A stretch of DNA of 64,000 nucleotides, taken from assembly GCF_032854445.1 (NCBI RefSeq), contig NC_088300.1:56394984-56458983 (forward strand), read 5' to 3'. The stretch's first letter is position 1; the number at the start of each line of letters is the position of its first letter. The position numbers were made by a program, and so were the translations under genes. The DNA is from Liolophura sinensis (lineage: Eukaryota; Mollusca; Polyplacophora; Chitonida; Chitonidae). The notes beneath the pieces are model-generated. The model was not told the origin of the DNA and searched no databases. It worked only from the letters and a program-made list of their open reading frames with translations. Below are positions 38,501 to 47,600 of this stretch, piece by piece.

Positions 38501-41500
38501 ACCAGCTGGAGGTGTTTGTGTTAGCAGCACCATGAATTACACATTGTTGTCTTATAGTGCATGCATATATACAAATAAATGGGGTAAAACAAGTCAAGTA
38601 TGTTTCCCCTGGGCTATGCCTGCTTTTCTTCCACCATATGCTTTTCTTCCACTAATATGCAGGCTGCCATCATATTAGTGAAATATTCTTGAGTACGGCG
38701 TAAAACACTAGTCAAATAAATAATAGTCAAATAAATTAATAAATAAATATATACACGTATGTATTAGAAAATATCTAGCTGAGGCAAATGCATTATGAAT
38801 GAACTGTCTTTAGAACTGTTAAGACTGGTTGCTCATTATGTTTTTACATGTTGTGAATTTTGTTTTTACCAGGTGATGCCAGGTTTGTGTCTGTCACATA
38901 CCGGCTGTTCAAACTCCCTCCCAGGGACCAGTTCAAGGACAGCAGACTTGTTATTTACAATGGAGAAATAACAGGTTACGAGAAAGAGATCATTTTTGAT
39001 CACAAATTTACATTTAAAGTAAGTCATTCACATCAAACAATATTTTGTGTTGTTGTTTATATTTGGAAAGATTTGTGACTGGTGTCACCATATTGGTGTT
39101 ACTTATGAGAGTAACTTTCTTTTATCATCAGCTACCATCACAGTTACCTCCCCTTTTGAAATCAATGAAATGCTTGTGTCGGTGAATTACTGGGTGTTTC
39201 CAAAGGGTGTGCGTAGGCGATCTCTAGATTATTGATTGGAAATTGATATTGTAAAACTACCTACCACAGCTGCACCTGTCATAAATGGTGCTTAAAGAGG
39301 CTATGCCGCAGACCTTTGGCAAAGAATCGATCAGCACAAATTCATTTGTCTTTTAGCTATTTAGAATATCCAAAATAGTTACATTTCACTAAAAATGAGC
39401 CTTGCTGTTCATTTATTACCATTCAAGAAGTTTAACAGATAGTTTAAAATGCGGGTTGTTTTATGACTTTAAGACAAATATTATAATCATTTCAATTTAG
39501 TAAGTTAAACAGTGGATATTTACTGAAAGGCAGTAATGTCAGCTATTCGTAGTAGAGAGAGATTTGATTAGTGAACAAGGATTGGATTTTTTGCTAAAAA
39601 TCTCAGTTACATTTTGTAGATGTTTCAGTTAGAATTTACAAGATGTAGGGGCCTCCGTGGTTCAGTCGGTTAGCGCACTAGCGCAGCGTAATGACCAAGG
39701 AGCCTCTCACCAATGCGGTCGCTGTGAGTTCAAGTCCAGCTCATGCTGGCTTCCTCTCCGGTCGTACGTGGGAAGGTCTGCCAGCAACCTGCGGATGGTC
39801 GTGGGTTTCCCCCGGGCTGTGCCCGGTTTCCTCCCACCATAATGCTGGCCGTCGTTGTATGAGTGAAATATTCTCGAGTATACCTATTCTAGTTTAAAGT
39901 TATAAGTTGATCTTGTAACATCTAACTAAAAGTCTACATTATGTTTTAGACAGGTTAGACAACCGTTTATCTATATATTGGGGACAAACATGGATACATT
40001 AAAAATGAAATGTGTATTACTGTATGAAACAGCTACAATACGATAAGCAGGTTTTAGCTGTACATTTCTGTGAGCTTTAATGCTGTCCGTCTGAACTTAT
40101 ACACTCATTATTCTACAGAAAGGAGATGTTGTTCAGGTAGATTCCGAGCTGTCAACCATTCTGCAGCTCTCCCGCTTCCAGGATGAGTTTGACTTTCAGC
40201 CAGTGTCAAAGAAAACCTGCAATGGATCAGCACCCGATAGCTGCTGTCCATCTTCAAGCCTGGTGAGTAACTCTAGATCTGACAGAGTGTATATTGTAGA
40301 CGCAGGATCCCTCCCAGTACTTTATCATGTGCATTGTAGATACAGGATTCCTCCAAGTACTTTATCATGTGCATTGTAGATACAGGATTCCTCTTAGTAC
40401 GTGATTTATCCTGTGCATTGTAGATACAAGATCTCTCCCACTAGTTGATTTATCCTGTGCATTGTAAATACAGAATCCCTCGCAGTATTTGATTTATTGT
40501 GTGCATTGTCAATAAAGGATCCCTCCCACCTCTTGATTTAACCTGTGCATTGTAGATACAGGATCCCTCCCAGTGCTTGATTTATCGTGTGCATTGTCAA
40601 TAAAGGATACGTCCAAGCACTTGATTTATCATGTGCATTGTAGATACGGGATCCCTCCCAGTAGTTGATTTATCATGTGCATTGTAAATACAGATTCCCT
40701 CGCAGTATTTGATTTATTGTGTGCATTGTCAATAAAGGATCCCTCCCACCTCTTGATTTATCCTGTGCATTGTAGATACAGGATCCCTCCCAGTAGTTGA
40801 TTTATCATTTGCATTGTAGATACATGATTCCTCCAAGTACTTGATTTATCCTGTGCATTGTAGATACAGGATCCCTCCCAGTATTTGATTTATTGTATGC
40901 ATTGTCAATAAAGGATCCCTCCCACCCCTTGATTTATCCTGTGCATTGTAGATACAGGATCCCTCCCAGTGCTTGATTTATCGTGCGCATTGTCAATAAA
41001 GGATCCCTCCCAGTACTTGATTTATCATGTGCATTGTAGATTCAGGGTCCCTCCAAGTACTTGATTTATCCTGTGCATTGTCAATAAAGGATCCCTCCCA
41101 GTACTTGATTTATCATGTGCATTGTAGATTCAGGGTCCCTCCAAGTACTTGATTTATCCTGTGCATTGTACATCCAGGATCCCTCCCAGTAGTTGATTTA
41201 TCATATGCATTGTAGATACAGGATTCCTCCCAGTACTTAGCACATTTGGTAGAGCATCCGCATTGGGAGCGGTAGATCCAGGATCAATCCTCGGTAGAGT
41301 CACACCTAAGACTTTAAAAGAGGAAGTTGTAATTTCTTCGCTTGGCGTTCAACATGAAGGGGATAGTGCAAGGACTGGTTGACCCGTATCAGTATAATGG
41401 CTCGGGCGGGGTGGCTTCTCAGTGAAGCAGCACTAGATAAAAGAGTGGTTGAAATCTGTCCTGCAACAAGGAGACACATTACATGCAATCTAAGGATTCC

Positions 41501-42023
41501 TTTGTCGTCATATGACTGAAAAATTGTTAAGTACGACGTTAAACCCTAATCACTCACTCATTCATTGCAGAAAATGGATTCCTTTCAGTGTTTGTTTTAT
41601 CATGTGCATTTTAGACATAGGATCCAGGATGTCTTCCAGAACTTGTTTTATCATGTGTATGATGGACAGAGAACCCCTTCCAATACCTGTTTCATTATTT
41701 GTAGTCCATACAAGATCCGTCCCTGTGCTTGTTTTATCATATTCGTTTTAGAGATAGGGTCCCTTCCAGTATTTGGTTTATTGTTTGTGTTGTAGATAGG
41801 GGACCTCTTCCAGGCCTTGTTTTATCATTTGTATTTTAGATGGCGTAACCTTGTTAACATGTGGTTTATCCTTTGTATTGTAGATAAGGGACCCATTTTA
41901 ATACTTGTTATGTCGTTTGTATTGTAGACAGAGGATCCCTTCCAGTATTTGGCAGACCTGAAGAAGAAAGGCATCGTACCAGCTGCTCCCTGCTGTTCCA
42001 CTGGGGACAAGGGTTGCTGTTAG
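32348..42023 (+). CDS. AS3MT: Arsenite methyltransferase, nine exons, complete
   Basis: The exons are 32348-32520, 33325-33475, 33828-33964, 35007-35076, 35648-35729, 37165-37296, 38873-39018, 40119-40262 and 41928-42023. Phases agree at every junction, giving 376 residues against about 375 in vertebrates. The enzyme transfers methyl groups from S-adenosylmethionine to trivalent arsenic in the cytosol. SAM-binding motif I is VLDLGSGSGQDCY (75-87), followed by GIDMTDEQ. The four conserved arsenic-site and redox cysteines are present: Cys32 (LKACTVL), Cys62 (YYGCGL), Cys157 (SNCVINL) and Cys207 (GECISGALWW). The C-terminus is rich in paired cysteines (DSCCPSS, APCCSTG, KGCC). At least five SINE-B copies or fragments lie in the introns, all in sense orientation. 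Intron 8 is an unusual minisatellite related to exon 9. AATAAA follows at 42430. Confidence 0.95.
32903..33128 (+). mobile_element. SINE family B, diverged, AS3MT intron 1
   Basis: It shows GTGGCCAATGGGGTTA (A-box region), GCGAGTTCAAGCCCAGCTCA (B-box region), GGGAAGGTCTTCCAGCAACC and GAGTATGGCGTAAAACACCA, then AATAAATAAA. Confidence 0.85.
33325..33475 (+). CDS. AS3MT: AS3MT exon 2 (SAM-binding motif I)
   Basis: The acceptor ATCACTGCAG is followed by YYGCGLVVPEKLNG, then VLDLGSGSGQDCY and GIDMTDEQ, to donor GTAACA in phase 0. Confidence 0.95.
33828..33964 (+). CDS. AS3MT: AS3MT exon 3
   Basis: The acceptor GTTTACAG is followed by LDIARKHIDYHTEKFGYSKP and continues to NSYDIIM-type coding ended at donor GTAAGT, phase 2. 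Confidence 0.95.
35007..35076 (+). CDS. AS3MT: AS3MT exon 4 (Cys157)
   Basis: The acceptor TCCTATAG is followed by SNCVINLSPDKEAVLREAYK and TLK, to donor GTCAGT in phase 0. This is a short, 70-base exon. Confidence 0.95.
35120..35235 (+). mobile_element. SINE family B fragment, AS3MT intron 4
   Basis: It retains GAGCCTCTAACCAATGCGAC, GTGAGTTCAAATCCAGCTCA and GCCGTACGTGAGAGAGG. An AATAAA-rich tract follows directly. Confidence 0.7.
35648..35729 (+). CDS. AS3MT: AS3MT exon 5
   Basis: The acceptor TTCCTAAG is followed by VGGELFFSDVYADCRVPESA and RKHEVLW, to donor GTAAGT in phase 1. Confidence 0.95.
36809..37011 (+). mobile_element. SINE family B, 5'-truncated, AS3MT intron 5
   Basis: It begins at the box-B block GAGTTCAAGTCCAGCTCATG and continues to GAGTACGGCGTAAAAAACCA and an AATAAATAAA tail. 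It is very similar to the copy at 39649-39890, so it is probably young. Confidence 0.9.
37165..37296 (+). CDS. AS3MT: AS3MT exon 6 (Cys207)
   Basis: The acceptor ATCAACAG is followed by GECISGALWWKDLNSLAAEI and later EIPIEKEEFKKIL, to donor GTAAGA in phase 1. Confidence 0.95.
37960..38058 (+). mobile_element. Very diverged SINE-B-like tail, AS3MT intron 6
   Basis: AGTTCAGGTCTCCCAG, then GTGAAATAATCTTCAGTAAAG and AAAAAATAAATAAAC resemble the family-B 3' half. Confidence 0.4.
38600..38757 (+). mobile_element. SINE family B 3' fragment, AS3MT intron 6
   Basis: GTTTCCCCTGGGCTATGCC begins a 3' half that ends GAGTACGGCGTAAAACACTA plus an AATAAATAA-rich tail. An internal duplication of ATATGC-TTTTCTTCCAC is present. 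Confidence 0.75.
38873..39018 (+). CDS. AS3MT: AS3MT exon 7
   Basis: The acceptor TTTTTACCAG is followed by DARFVSVTYRLFKLPPRDQF (after the split Gly codon) and EIIFDHKFTFK, to donor GTAAGT in phase 0. Confidence 0.95.
39649..39890 (+). mobile_element. SINE family B, best-preserved head, AS3MT intron 7
   Basis: The tRNA-like head is GGGGCCTCCGTGGTTCAGTC then GGTTAGCGCACTAGCG; box B is GAGTTCAAGTCC. The body has CCGGTCGTACGTGGGAAGG, GCGGATGGTCGTGGGTTTCC and GTGAAATATTCTCGAGTA. The usual TAAA tail is missing. Confidence 0.9.
40119..40262 (+). CDS. AS3MT: AS3MT exon 8
   Basis: The acceptor TTCTACAG is followed by KGDVVQVDSELSTILQLSRF, later NGSAPDSCCPSSSL, to donor GTGAGT in phase 0. Confidence 0.95.
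40289..41237 (+). repeat. Minisatellite, 40-44 base unit, about 22 copies, in AS3MT intron 8, built from the exon 9 acceptor
   Basis: The unit core is GTGCATTGTAGATACAGGAT, followed by CCCTCCCAGTACTTGATT and TATC. Each copy carries a TTGTAG acceptor-like step followed by a segment matching the first bases of AS3MT exon 9. In exon 9, GGATCCCTTCCAGTATTTG matches GGATCCCTCCCAGTACTTG at 17 of 19 positions. The array begins some 25 bases after exon 8. Confidence 0.95.
41238..41562 (+). mobile_element. SINE family A, inserted into the AS3MT intron 8 array
   Basis: The head is TAGCACATTTGGTAGAGC, then GGTAGATCCAGGATCAATCC (box B), GACCCGTATCAGTATAATGG and AAATTGTTAAGTACGACGTT. It interrupts the minisatellite between CAGTACTT and a diverged copy starting ATTGCAGAAAATGG. 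Confidence 0.85.
41563..41927 (+). repeat. Diverged copies of the acceptor minisatellite, leading into exon 9
   Basis: About eight degenerate units follow (TTTTAGACATAGGATCC, TTTTAGAGATAGGGTCCC, TTGTAGATAGGGGACC, TTGTAGATAAGGGACCC). The true acceptor TTGTAG at 41922-41927 is the last member of the series. Confidence 0.85.
41928..42023 (+). CDS. AS3MT: AS3MT exon 9 (terminal)
   Basis: TEDPFQYLADLKKKGIVPAA is followed by PCCSTGDKGCC and TAG at 42021-42023. The first codons are homologous to the repeat unit of the preceding intron. Confidence 0.9.
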   Translation, partial: TEDPFQYLADLKKKGIVPAAPCCSTGDKGCC

Positions 42024-42429
42024 ACCAACATAGATGGAAGGGTTCTTAATACATTGTTTATACGCAAGAGAGAACTGGAAAACACTCATGTACTTTAAGC
42101 TTTGTTGTTTTCTCCATTTATACATGCTTTTTAACTTAGAAACTTTTTCTAAAACATATTCATGAGAGTATGAGAAACACTTACATGTAATACATTTTTA
42201 TATCATTTATAGTTCACTCAAGATAAAGTAATATCCCATTTCTCATAATTGAATTTTACTGAATATATTTTTGTATAATGTAATATTACCTCAAACCATT
42301 TCACTTATCTTGTGAAGTATTTGTGTATGTAGGTCCAGGGCTGTTCACCATAATTACTCAGATCGTTCACTGGTGTAGGGGTAAAAAAAGAAGCTTGCAT
42401 TCCAAGAGAATGTCTTAATGTCCAAAGTG

Positions 42430-42435
42430 AATAAA
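42430..42435 (+). terminator. Candidate AS3MT polyadenylation signal AATAAA
   Basis: AATAAA lies about 410 bases after the stop codon. Confidence 0.45.
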
Positions 42436-43309
42436 TAAAGAGAAGTATGTCACTGCGGTACATGGTAGCTCACGTGTTTGTACTCCACCCAACCCGAAAG
42501 ACCTCTGCGGCGTTAGACTGCAGAAATGTTAGACTATTAAGCAATGGGAATTAATTTTTCATCTGAAAGTCATGGTCAGCCATTTCGGTCCTCGTTGAAA
42601 CGAAGGGTAGTTGGCAACTAATAGGACTCGTGGGTATCGGAGAAAAGGTGGTTGGGTTGTCTAGCAGCTGTGATTGAACCAGTGCAGGTTATTTGAGTTT
42701 CAGATGATACTTTTCACTTTTTCTGTGAAACTTCGTCGTGACGCGTTTGTGTATAAATGGAAATACCCTGAAGAACGTGAGAGCGTTAATCGTTGCCTGT
42801 TAGAAACCAGTAGTAGGTAGATGGGCAATCGTATAGAGCAAGGGTACGTGGTGTAGTTCTGACTGATTATGTACTTCTGGTTATGTGTATAAATGTATAA
42901 TTTCGTGTTAAGAGACATGAATAATCGGGATGCGGAGCACGTGCATGCCATGATGTGTGTGGATGTTTGTGCTTAGTGCGTAAATGAAGAAGTGTGTCGC
43001 CAAACCACATGCATTGCTTGGACTTGTTGGCTCACTTTCTCCGTAATAAAAAAAACTTCAGACTTAAATGGATCATGAATTTAGTCCTTTCCACACACTA
43101 AGTTGCCGAACGAACTCTATTAATATTGACAGTTTTAAGCTTGATAGGTTTGTTCGTTTTTTTTTTCTCAACAGTATTCTTATTCACTTGAGTTCCAATA
43201 ATTCAGGAAAAGCGAATTTTCCATACTACCCAGTTTTCATTGTCCTGGAGGCTTTTCAGCAAATAAATGGTTGACGGCGTTCTTTTATGTCATCTTACAT
43301 GAAGTTCGC

Positions 43310-43495
43310 TGGTGGACCGCCATTATGACATGTCACACATAGAAGACTTCGCAAGTAACTCGCCAAATGTCGATGGTTTGATTCGAGCACTCAGGCTTCC
43401 TCTTTGTTTAAAACTGACCACGATCGTATATGTGAAAAAATATTGAATATGGCGTCAAATATGAACAGCTATTAATCAAATAATCGAATAAAGAT
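43310..43495 (+). mobile_element. Very diverged SINE-B-like relic
   Basis: GGTTTGATTCGAGC (box B), CAGGCTTCCTC, GTATATGTGAAAAAATATTG, ATATGGCGTCAAATATGAAC and ATCAAATAATCGAATAAA follow the order of family B. Confidence 0.45.
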
Positions 43496-44040
43496 GTTTT
43501 TTAATCCACATTCTGCAGAAATATATTGAAGTAAAGTTAAAATATGCGTGGGACGAGCCAAAATCTGCTCCGAAACGCGTTAGCGTTTGACAGCTTTTAA
43601 GCAATTCTGCGGGAGACGAAAGCTTAGCTTTGATGCGAAAATCTGGTTAATACCTTGTAGATCTTTCTTGTGGTAATAGTTTATTTGTATAGATGTTGTT
43701 TTTAATGTACAACAGTTATTTTATCCCTTTTTTCATACACACTGTTCATAACATTTTACACCAGAGTAAACACTTCAACACGAAAGTATGACCGGATCAA
43801 GTTTCAGTGAACGAAAAATGACAGGAGCCGGAGCAATCATGGTCAGCACCGCCTCAAAGCTGACAAACCTCCATATGGGAAGTGGCAGTGTACACTGTAT
43901 ATAGAAAAGTCGAACAAATGCTAATGGAGTCTTAAGACAGAGATTAAACCAATCGATTATAGGCTATTTCTTTTAGCGAGTCCGCTTATATTCAGCTCCC
44001 TCTGTAAAAGCTACCATACTGGCTACCAAAATTTCCTTCA

Positions 44041-44690
44041 GTCAGTGACAAGGGAAAACACAAGTTCGACAAATGGATATGTTGTATTATTGCAAGGAAA
44101 ATGAAGTTTGAACACTTTTTTCTAATTCATGATGTTAAATTCCATAAGCTCGATTTGTACGGCATAAACAGTTTGCATCGGGTGACGTCATAATTATTAA
44201 AAAATTAGTGGCATGCAGTTACTTAAACTGCTATCGACTTAAATGTAAGCCCTGTTACTGACACTGACATTTTTTAAATTGTTTACACGTTTTAGTATGA
44301 CATAACCTTAATAAATGAATTTTATTTTATCCCTTGTAGTGTATGATCTCACAGCGGTGTGAATTTAGAGATGGATGTTAGGAAATTAAAGCCATGTAAT
44401 GTATTCGCTGAGACAGTAGTGCAGGATGTGTTGCTGCGTGGAGTTTGTTCTAACCGCTTGTTGGTGCAACCATTGTTAAACAAATTACACTCCACACCCA
44501 TTGTCCAGCATGCAAATTACCGTTGAATAATTATGACGTCACCCGAGGCAATGCTTTCTTGGTGTCGAAACTAAGCTTTTGGAGTTTTAACATTATGAAT
44601 AAGAAAAGTATTCTAACTGCATTTTCCTTGTACTAATGCGTACGTTCAACATGTCAATGTGTAGAGCTTGGGTTGTTACGTGTCACTGGG
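44041..44690. mobile_element. Long-terminal-inverted-repeat (foldback/MITE-like) element
   Basis: The left arm (about 44041-44216) and the complement of the right arm (about 44508-44690) align by eye over some 175 bases. Shared blocks in order are AGTGACA, GACATGTTG-like, CAAGGAAAATG, ATTCATGATGTTAAA, CATCGGGTGACGTCATAATT and GCATGC. The 290-base centre has no open frame of note. It is non-autonomous; the superfamily is not assigned. Confidence 0.75.
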
Positions 44691-47424
44691 TAAAGGCAAC
44701 GAGTATTACGGATTTCACAGACAGCTGAATACATGCAACCCTGTAAAAGAAAATAGACTATAGACTGAACGGGTGAATCAAGTTTGTAAAATTTCTTGAC
44801 ACGAAGGAAATGTCATCGCCAAGCACTCAGTGCTGATTTTGTGCCAGTCAGATTTTAAGTTTTACACCATTCCGGACCTATAAGTTAAACTGAGCAACTA
44901 AATAGTGTAACAGAGAAGCACATTGATGGAAAACATTCATTTGAGACGCCCACATTTTCTGATTTGACAACATATATCAAAGAGCATCACCAGCATATTA
45001 AATTATCTATACCTTTATTTATTTGTTTATTTACTTATTTTCAAAACGGTTTTGTGCCTTCTTCTTATTTATCTGGTTACTCTAACTAGAATTTTTTCCT
45101 TCGTCTCTAACTATTATATAGAGTTTTCGTATTCAAGTGTTAATGTGTATTTAAAATGACATCTTGAGATTTAGGTTTTCTTTCATATTCAGAATATATT
45201 AGATTTTTGTTTGCTGTTACATAACACAAAAGGCAAATCAATCATGGATGTCTACAATTAGTGCATGTGCCGTATTTAATAAGTATTGTGAAACTTTTAT
45301 TACTAATCATTCGAAATGTGAACAAAGACTACTCCCACTTTTACATGTATATTTATGGCCGAAAAAAGGAAACGTCTGCAAACATTTCTGGAATACGACG
45401 TTGACTGTGGTGGCGTCTACTTTTCATCTTGATGTTATATTCGATGTACTGCAAGAATTTGACGACTTGGGCGACATTTTTCACTGGACATGCAGTCTGG
45501 ATAGCACTGAGCAGTTGTCTTTTCCCATTAGATAGACTGGCATATCATACTTCACACCTGGTTGATATCTGGACGCCATGGTGAGTGCCTAAGGGCGGGG
45601 GTGGGCCATTCCCCCGGGGGGACAGTCCAATCACAGATGTAATCATAGTTCTTCTGAGCTGTGAGCAGGCGGAATAACCCACTGATATCCTCAGCTCACT
45701 GTACAGACGATGCCGTGCTATGCAGTCGGTCCTTTTTGGCGTGTGTTCAATTGATATCAAAAGTACAATAAGAGTGAAGATTTAAGCAGACACACGAAAA
45801 TTGACTTCAAGCTGAGGAGTCGATGAAGTGCGGAGTTCCAGTCAATAGAATAATCCTAGTCGGTTGAATTATGTCCACTTACCAGCTACTTTGTTGTCCA
45901 TTTATCTAACACTCTTCCCTTCTCAAATTGGTGATGTCCATGATCCCAATCCAGAGGCTCAGGGCCAGTCCAAATCTTTAAAAGGATATGCACATCTTTA
46001 AATTCAGTGAATAAAATGCATATTGTAAATCATAATGTACATTACGAAGCGCGTGCAAAATACATAACTTGATTATGTGCCAGTTAAACGCACATCGACA
46101 TCGGATTCCATGAAAACCTGATTACCCGCTTACGCCAGTCTATAATCTGTCAGCTCATTGCAACTGCTGTAACATCTGGCAATAAACAGGGCTTCGATTC
46201 AAAGAAAAGACTCGCGAGGTTAAATATAAGAACTATAAGGGCCTTTAAAACACAGTCTTCGAGTTTGAAATGCAATGTGACATGCTAAATACGATCTGGT
46301 TTGTTGTCCTGAAAAGTTGGCAACATGTATATCCCTATGTCTTGTAAGTGTAGCAGTACAGTCTTACATCTTAGATATCACAAGGATCTTCTGCATAATG
46401 GGGTGGTTGTCGAGGGTTGTTTTTGTGGATAGTATTACTGTATTGTCACTTTGTTTGTATTCAGATAATGTAGACTCTATCATCTGGATGACGTGAACAC
46501 CTATGCTATAGGAAATGAAACAAAAATTAATCCTTAAAACAAGAATTAGTGAATGTTTTATAATGAGTTTTAATCGTTCCATAGGGCTTGCACCCGGTGA
46601 TATCTAAACTGATTAACATCAAAAAGCTTTTGATTTATTCCGTCGTAAAATCTTAATATTTTGTCAGATTTGCCAGATTTTGACGTTTATTAGAGACAAT
46701 ATAGCTGAACAATGAATTAATACTACCAAGCACAGATATAAGCAAATTCCCAAATGAGCATGTTATTGTTGATCTGTTTCAGTTCTTATATTTGGCATAC
46801 GAGAATCATTATGGAATAAACAGCTACAAGGAATACAACTCCAATGCGTGTTATTTTATACTAGAATGCGACATTTTTGGTCAAACAATCCATTTAAGTT
46901 TGTTTTCTCTGTCGGTTCATAAGGTAAGCTAATTTGGGAACTAAACTTACTTGGGTCTTAAGTTTCCTTTGTATCATTCATATAATTTTTATAATATAAA
47001 GAAAATTACTTGTAAATAACTGCGAGTTGCCAAATTTAGAAAGAAAATGCATTAATATGGCAGGAGAAAACATTCTACAATGTTGTCTGATAATTCCAGA
47101 GGAGCATGACTTCTTACGATTTCCTAAATGCACTGTGTATAAATTTTTTCACGCATTTTCTCTACCCTTGGTGGACAAGTCAGGTGTGCCCTCTATATGA
47201 CACTGTGCATGGGATCTAGAACAGTGGATTTTCACGCTTAGCAATACCCTAAAGGGTACTCAACAAGTTTTGTGAAGTCCCATGCATTCCTAAACAACCA
47301 CCCCTCAGTATTCCATTTTTATGTATGTTTATCTATAGGCTCATATATACTGGAGCAGTCCATGTATGCATATAGGTAGTATCACAGTGTCTTTCCAACA
47401 ATCCAATGTTTGTTACCATCATCA

Positions 47425-47600
47425 TTGGTTTGTTTGAGTGGTATTTAATATCACATACCCAGGAATATTTCACCTGGCGGCGGTGAGGTTTGTGACCGAC
47501 AGAAACCGAGCGGGAAACCGCCGCACTTCAGCATGCACCTGACAAAACCCCCTGATGTAAGGCAGCAACTTCGCCAACTGCTAGTATGGAGAGTTATTTG
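47425..47600 (-). mobile_element. Possible SINE-B relative, diverged
   Basis: ATATCACATACCCAGGAATA then TTTCACCTGGCGGCGG, followed by GGGAAACCGC, resemble the complement of the family-B 3' half. Confidence 0.35.
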
